In this document: positions 4,937 through 6,927 of the stretch, piece by piece
How the letters are laid out: every line of letters begins with the position of its first letter
Position numbering within the stretch: the stretch's first letter is position 1
Assembly (NCBI GenBank): GCA_903970295.1
Contig: CAJCHQ010000164.1
Coordinates: 1-6,927 of the forward strand
Direction: 5' to 3'
Length of the DNA stretch: 6,927 bases
DNA from: Bryobacterales bacterium
GTDB lineage: Bacteria > Cyanobacteriota > Vampirovibrionia > Obscuribacterales > Obscuribacteraceae
Program-made: the position numbers and the translations under genes
The notes under the pieces: model-generated
Told to the model about the DNA's origin: nothing
Database searches by the model: none
What the model saw: the letters and a program-made list of their open reading frames with translations, nothing else

Positions 4937-6927
4937 ATGTGGATTGTTCAGCTAGCGCTCAGAAAGCCGCACACTTTCTTTGTGATGGGTATCACCATCA
5001 TTTTATTTGGCCTGATCTCGATTTTCCAAATGCCGATCGATATTTTCCCGGATATTGACATTCCGATCGTCAGCTGCATTTGGACATACCAGGGCATGTC
5101 TCCGTGGGAAATGGAGAATCTGGTTTCAATGGTCACCGAGCGAGCGCTCACCTCGACCATCAACGGCATCGAGCACATGGAGTCGACCTCCGTTAACAGT
5201 ATGAGCATCATCAAAGTGTACCTTCATCAGGGAACGCCGATCGGTGAGGCAGTCGCCATGGTGGGGTCGGTCGGCACGGCGATTCTCCGCACATTGCCGC
5301 GCGGCATCTACCCTCCTTTTGTCACCGCATCCAGTGCCACTGATGTGCCTGTTCTGCAGCTCAGCATTCACAGCGACACCTTGACCGAGTCAGAACTCTT
5401 TGACATCGCTAATAATTTTGTGCGGACTCAACTGGCGACAGTTCAGGGAACAACCACAGCCTTTCCATATGGTGGAAAAGTACGACAGGTGGTTGTCGAT
5501 CTAGATCCGCGGGCGATGGAGTCGACGAATCTATCCGCTAGCGAGGTGATCGCGGCGATCAACAATTCGAACGTGATCGCCCCCACCGGAACAGCGAAGA
5601 TCGGTCCTTACGAATACATCATGGATTTGAATAGCATTCCCAAAACGATTAAGGAACTGAATCAGATCCCGGTCAAAACCGTCGATAAAGCTGTCGTCTT
5701 CGTGCAAGACGTCGCCCAGGTGCACGACGGTTATATCCCTCAGTTGAATATAGTCAACCGTAACGGCAAACGATCACTGCTGTTCAACATCTTGAGAAGC
5801 GGTAAAGCATCGACTTTGACCGTCGTGGAACGAGTCAAAAAAGCTTTACCTCATATTAGATCGGTGATTCCGCCCGAGTGCAAAATCGACATCATCACCG
5901 ACGAATCTTTGTTCGTCAAAGACTGCGTCAGCGAAGTCGTCAGGGAAGCTCTCGTTGCCGCCGGACTGACCGCTATCATGATGCTCGCACTTCTGGGCAG
6001 CTGGCGCAGTACGGTCATTGTTGCCACGTCTATTCCGCTTGCCATTTTGAGTTCGCTGATCGTGCTCAATATTCTCGGTCAAACTATCAATTCAATGACC
6101 CTGGGAGGCATGGCTCTGGCGGTCGGCATGCTGGTCGACGACGCCACGGTGGCAATCGAAAACTTGCACCAGAACCTCGATATGGGCAAAGACATTACCA
6201 CAGCCATTCTCGACAGCGCCGAACAAGTGGCCTTGCCTGCCTTGGTTTCGACGCTGTCGATCTGCATAGTGTTTGTACCGCTTCTCTTTCTGACCGAGCC
6301 CTCCAAGTCTCTTTTCGTTCCCCTCGGTATGGCTGTCGTATTTGCGATGCTCGCCTCATATGGACTTTCCAGAACTATAGTGCCATTGATGTCGAAGCTT
6401 TTACTGGGTAAAAAAGAAAACCAGGAAGGCGGGGACAAGGATCAAAAACAGGCCAGCGAGCGCGCCGACAAACCCCGACCACAAGAGCAATCGCCGAGTT
6501 TTTTCTCGCGCATTCACCTGGCCATAGAACATGGTTTTGAAACCGTTCGTCACTTCTATGGTGGCATCCTCGGTGCGTTTCTTTTTCGCCCGGGTTTGAC
6601 TGCTTTTTGTTTTGCCGTCTTTTATGCGGCTTCTCTTATACTGCTTCCGTTTATTGGGGAAGATTATTTCCCGACCATCGATTCCGGGCAGCTAAGGCTG
6701 CATCTTAGCGCCCACGCCGGCACACGACTCGAGGAAACCGAGCGTGTCTTCAAGCAAGTGGAAAATGCGATTCGCAGAGAATTCCCCGGAGAGATAAGTG
6801 AAGTTCTAGACAATATTGGTCTACCGCCAAGCGGAGTTAATTTCGCATATTCAGATAGCCAGACGGTTAGTGAGGCTGATGGCGAAATTCTCGTCACCCT
6901 GAACGAACACCACAAGCATCCGACCGA
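4937..6927 (+). CDS. RND-family efflux permease (3'-truncated by window edge)
   Basis: Proton-driven inner-membrane pump of the AcrB-like superfamily. 663 complete codons are visible of a usual 1,030-1,100; the frame is still open at the window end. It opens with MWIVQLALRKPHTFF, TM1 (about 12-30) and the MPIDIFPDIDIPIVS signature. The first porter-domain half follows, with RTLPRGIYPPF and PYGGKVRQVVVDLDP. TM2-TM6 then run at about 336-353, 357-377, 383-405, 433-453 and 459-484. TM4 carries GMLVDDATVAIEN; its acidic pair D401-D402 matches the AcrB proton-relay aspartates 407-408. A charged low-complexity linker (491-516) precedes TM7 (about 553-572) and the second periplasmic half (GEDYFPTIDSGQLRL, then VLDNIGLPPSGVNFAYSD). 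The ATG at 4937 is the only usual start, since TAA at 4913-4915 closes the frame upstream. No Shine-Dalgarno site is visible. It diverges from the TolC-like gene; the adaptor is not in the window. Substrate is unknown; hydrophobic or drug-like compounds would be a family-based guess. Confidence 0.95.
   Translation, partial: MWIVQLALRKPHTFFVMGITIILFGLISIFQMPIDIFPDIDIPIVSCIWTYQGMSPWEMENLVSMVTERALTSTINGIEHMESTSVNSMSIIKVYLHQGTPIGEAVAMVGSVGTAILRTLPRGIYPPFVTASSATDVPVLQLSIHSDTLTESELFDIANNFVRTQLATVQGTTTAFPYGGKVRQVVVDLDPRAMESTNLSASEVIAAINNSNVIAPTGTAKIGPYEYIMDLNSIPKTIKELNQIPVKTVDKAVVFVQDVAQVHDGYIPQLNIVNRNGKRSLLFNILRSGKASTLTVVERVKKALPHIRSVIPPECKIDIITDESLFVKDCVSEVVREALVAAGLTAIMMLALLGSWRSTVIVATSIPLAILSSLIVLNILGQTINSMTLGGMALAVGMLVDDATVAIENLHQNLDMGKDITTAILDSAEQVALPALVSTLSICIVFVPLLFLTEPSKSLFVPLGMAVVFAMLASYGLSRTIVPLMSKLLLGKKENQEGGDKDQKQASERADKPRPQEQSPSFFSRIHLAIEHGFETVRHFYGGILGAFLFRPGLTAFCFAVFYAASLILLPFIGEDYFPTIDSGQLRLHLSAHAGTRLEETERVFKQVENAIRREFPGEISEVLDNIGLPPSGVNFAYSDSQTVSEADGEILVTLNEHHKHPT

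Noticed and set aside
5878..6438. Long open frames on both strands inside the RND gene (177 codons +, 119 codons -).
   Set aside because: The continuous RND frame covers them with conserved membrane segments and the DD motif; the + alternative is an Arg/His/Ser-rich frame-shifted translation.
1..6927. CRISPR arrays, insertion sequences, phage genes, tRNA or rRNA genes, toxin-antitoxin pairs.
   Set aside because: No regularly spaced repeats, terminal inverted repeats, transposase or integrase motifs, or cloverleaf-like segments were seen on either strand.

Overview
The window (base composition judged by eye near 50% GC) comes from a bacterium with a two-membrane envelope. It encodes a TolC-family outer-membrane factor and an RND inner-membrane pump, which only make sense together in a diderm. 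The aspartyl-tRNA synthetase is of the archaeal/eukaryal type without the bacterial GAD insertion, a form found in only part of the bacteria. GTG and TTG starts and several weak Shine-Dalgarno sites suggest a lineage away from the usual models. A non-photosynthetic cyanobacterial relative (Melainabacteria/Obscuribacterales-like) would fit, but this is only a hunch; the sequence alone does not fix the taxon.

Layout, left to right: (1) the 3' two-thirds of a + strand archaeal-type aspS (1-884), followed by a strong hairpin without a U-tract and a 12-bp perfect palindrome; (2) a small four-helix membrane protein of unknown function (1078-1512, +); (3) a secreted 215-residue protein of unknown function with a compact beta-rich domain (1680-2327, +); (4) converging on it with 5 nt between the stop codons, a dCMP-deaminase-family gene (2806-2333, -); (5) 7 nt upstream of that in the same direction, a long TolC-like gene (4787-2814, -); (6) diverging from the TolC gene across 149 bp, an RND efflux permease (4937 to the window end, +), whose C-terminal part lies outside. 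No tRNA, rRNA, CRISPR array or mobile element was seen, and no gap between genes exceeds 200 bp.

The clearest functional unit is the divergent OMF/RND pair. The RND permease would take substrate from the inner membrane or periplasm and the TolC-like protein would provide the outer-membrane exit duct. The periplasmic adaptor that normally joins them is absent and may lie past the right edge. The deaminase is apparently co-transcribed with the TolC-like gene although it belongs to pyrimidine-nucleotide metabolism. I found no clear evidence of a wholly new system. The most unusual points are the long N-terminal extension of the TolC-like protein, the tolC-deaminase pairing, and the hairpin/palindrome region between aspS and the small membrane protein.
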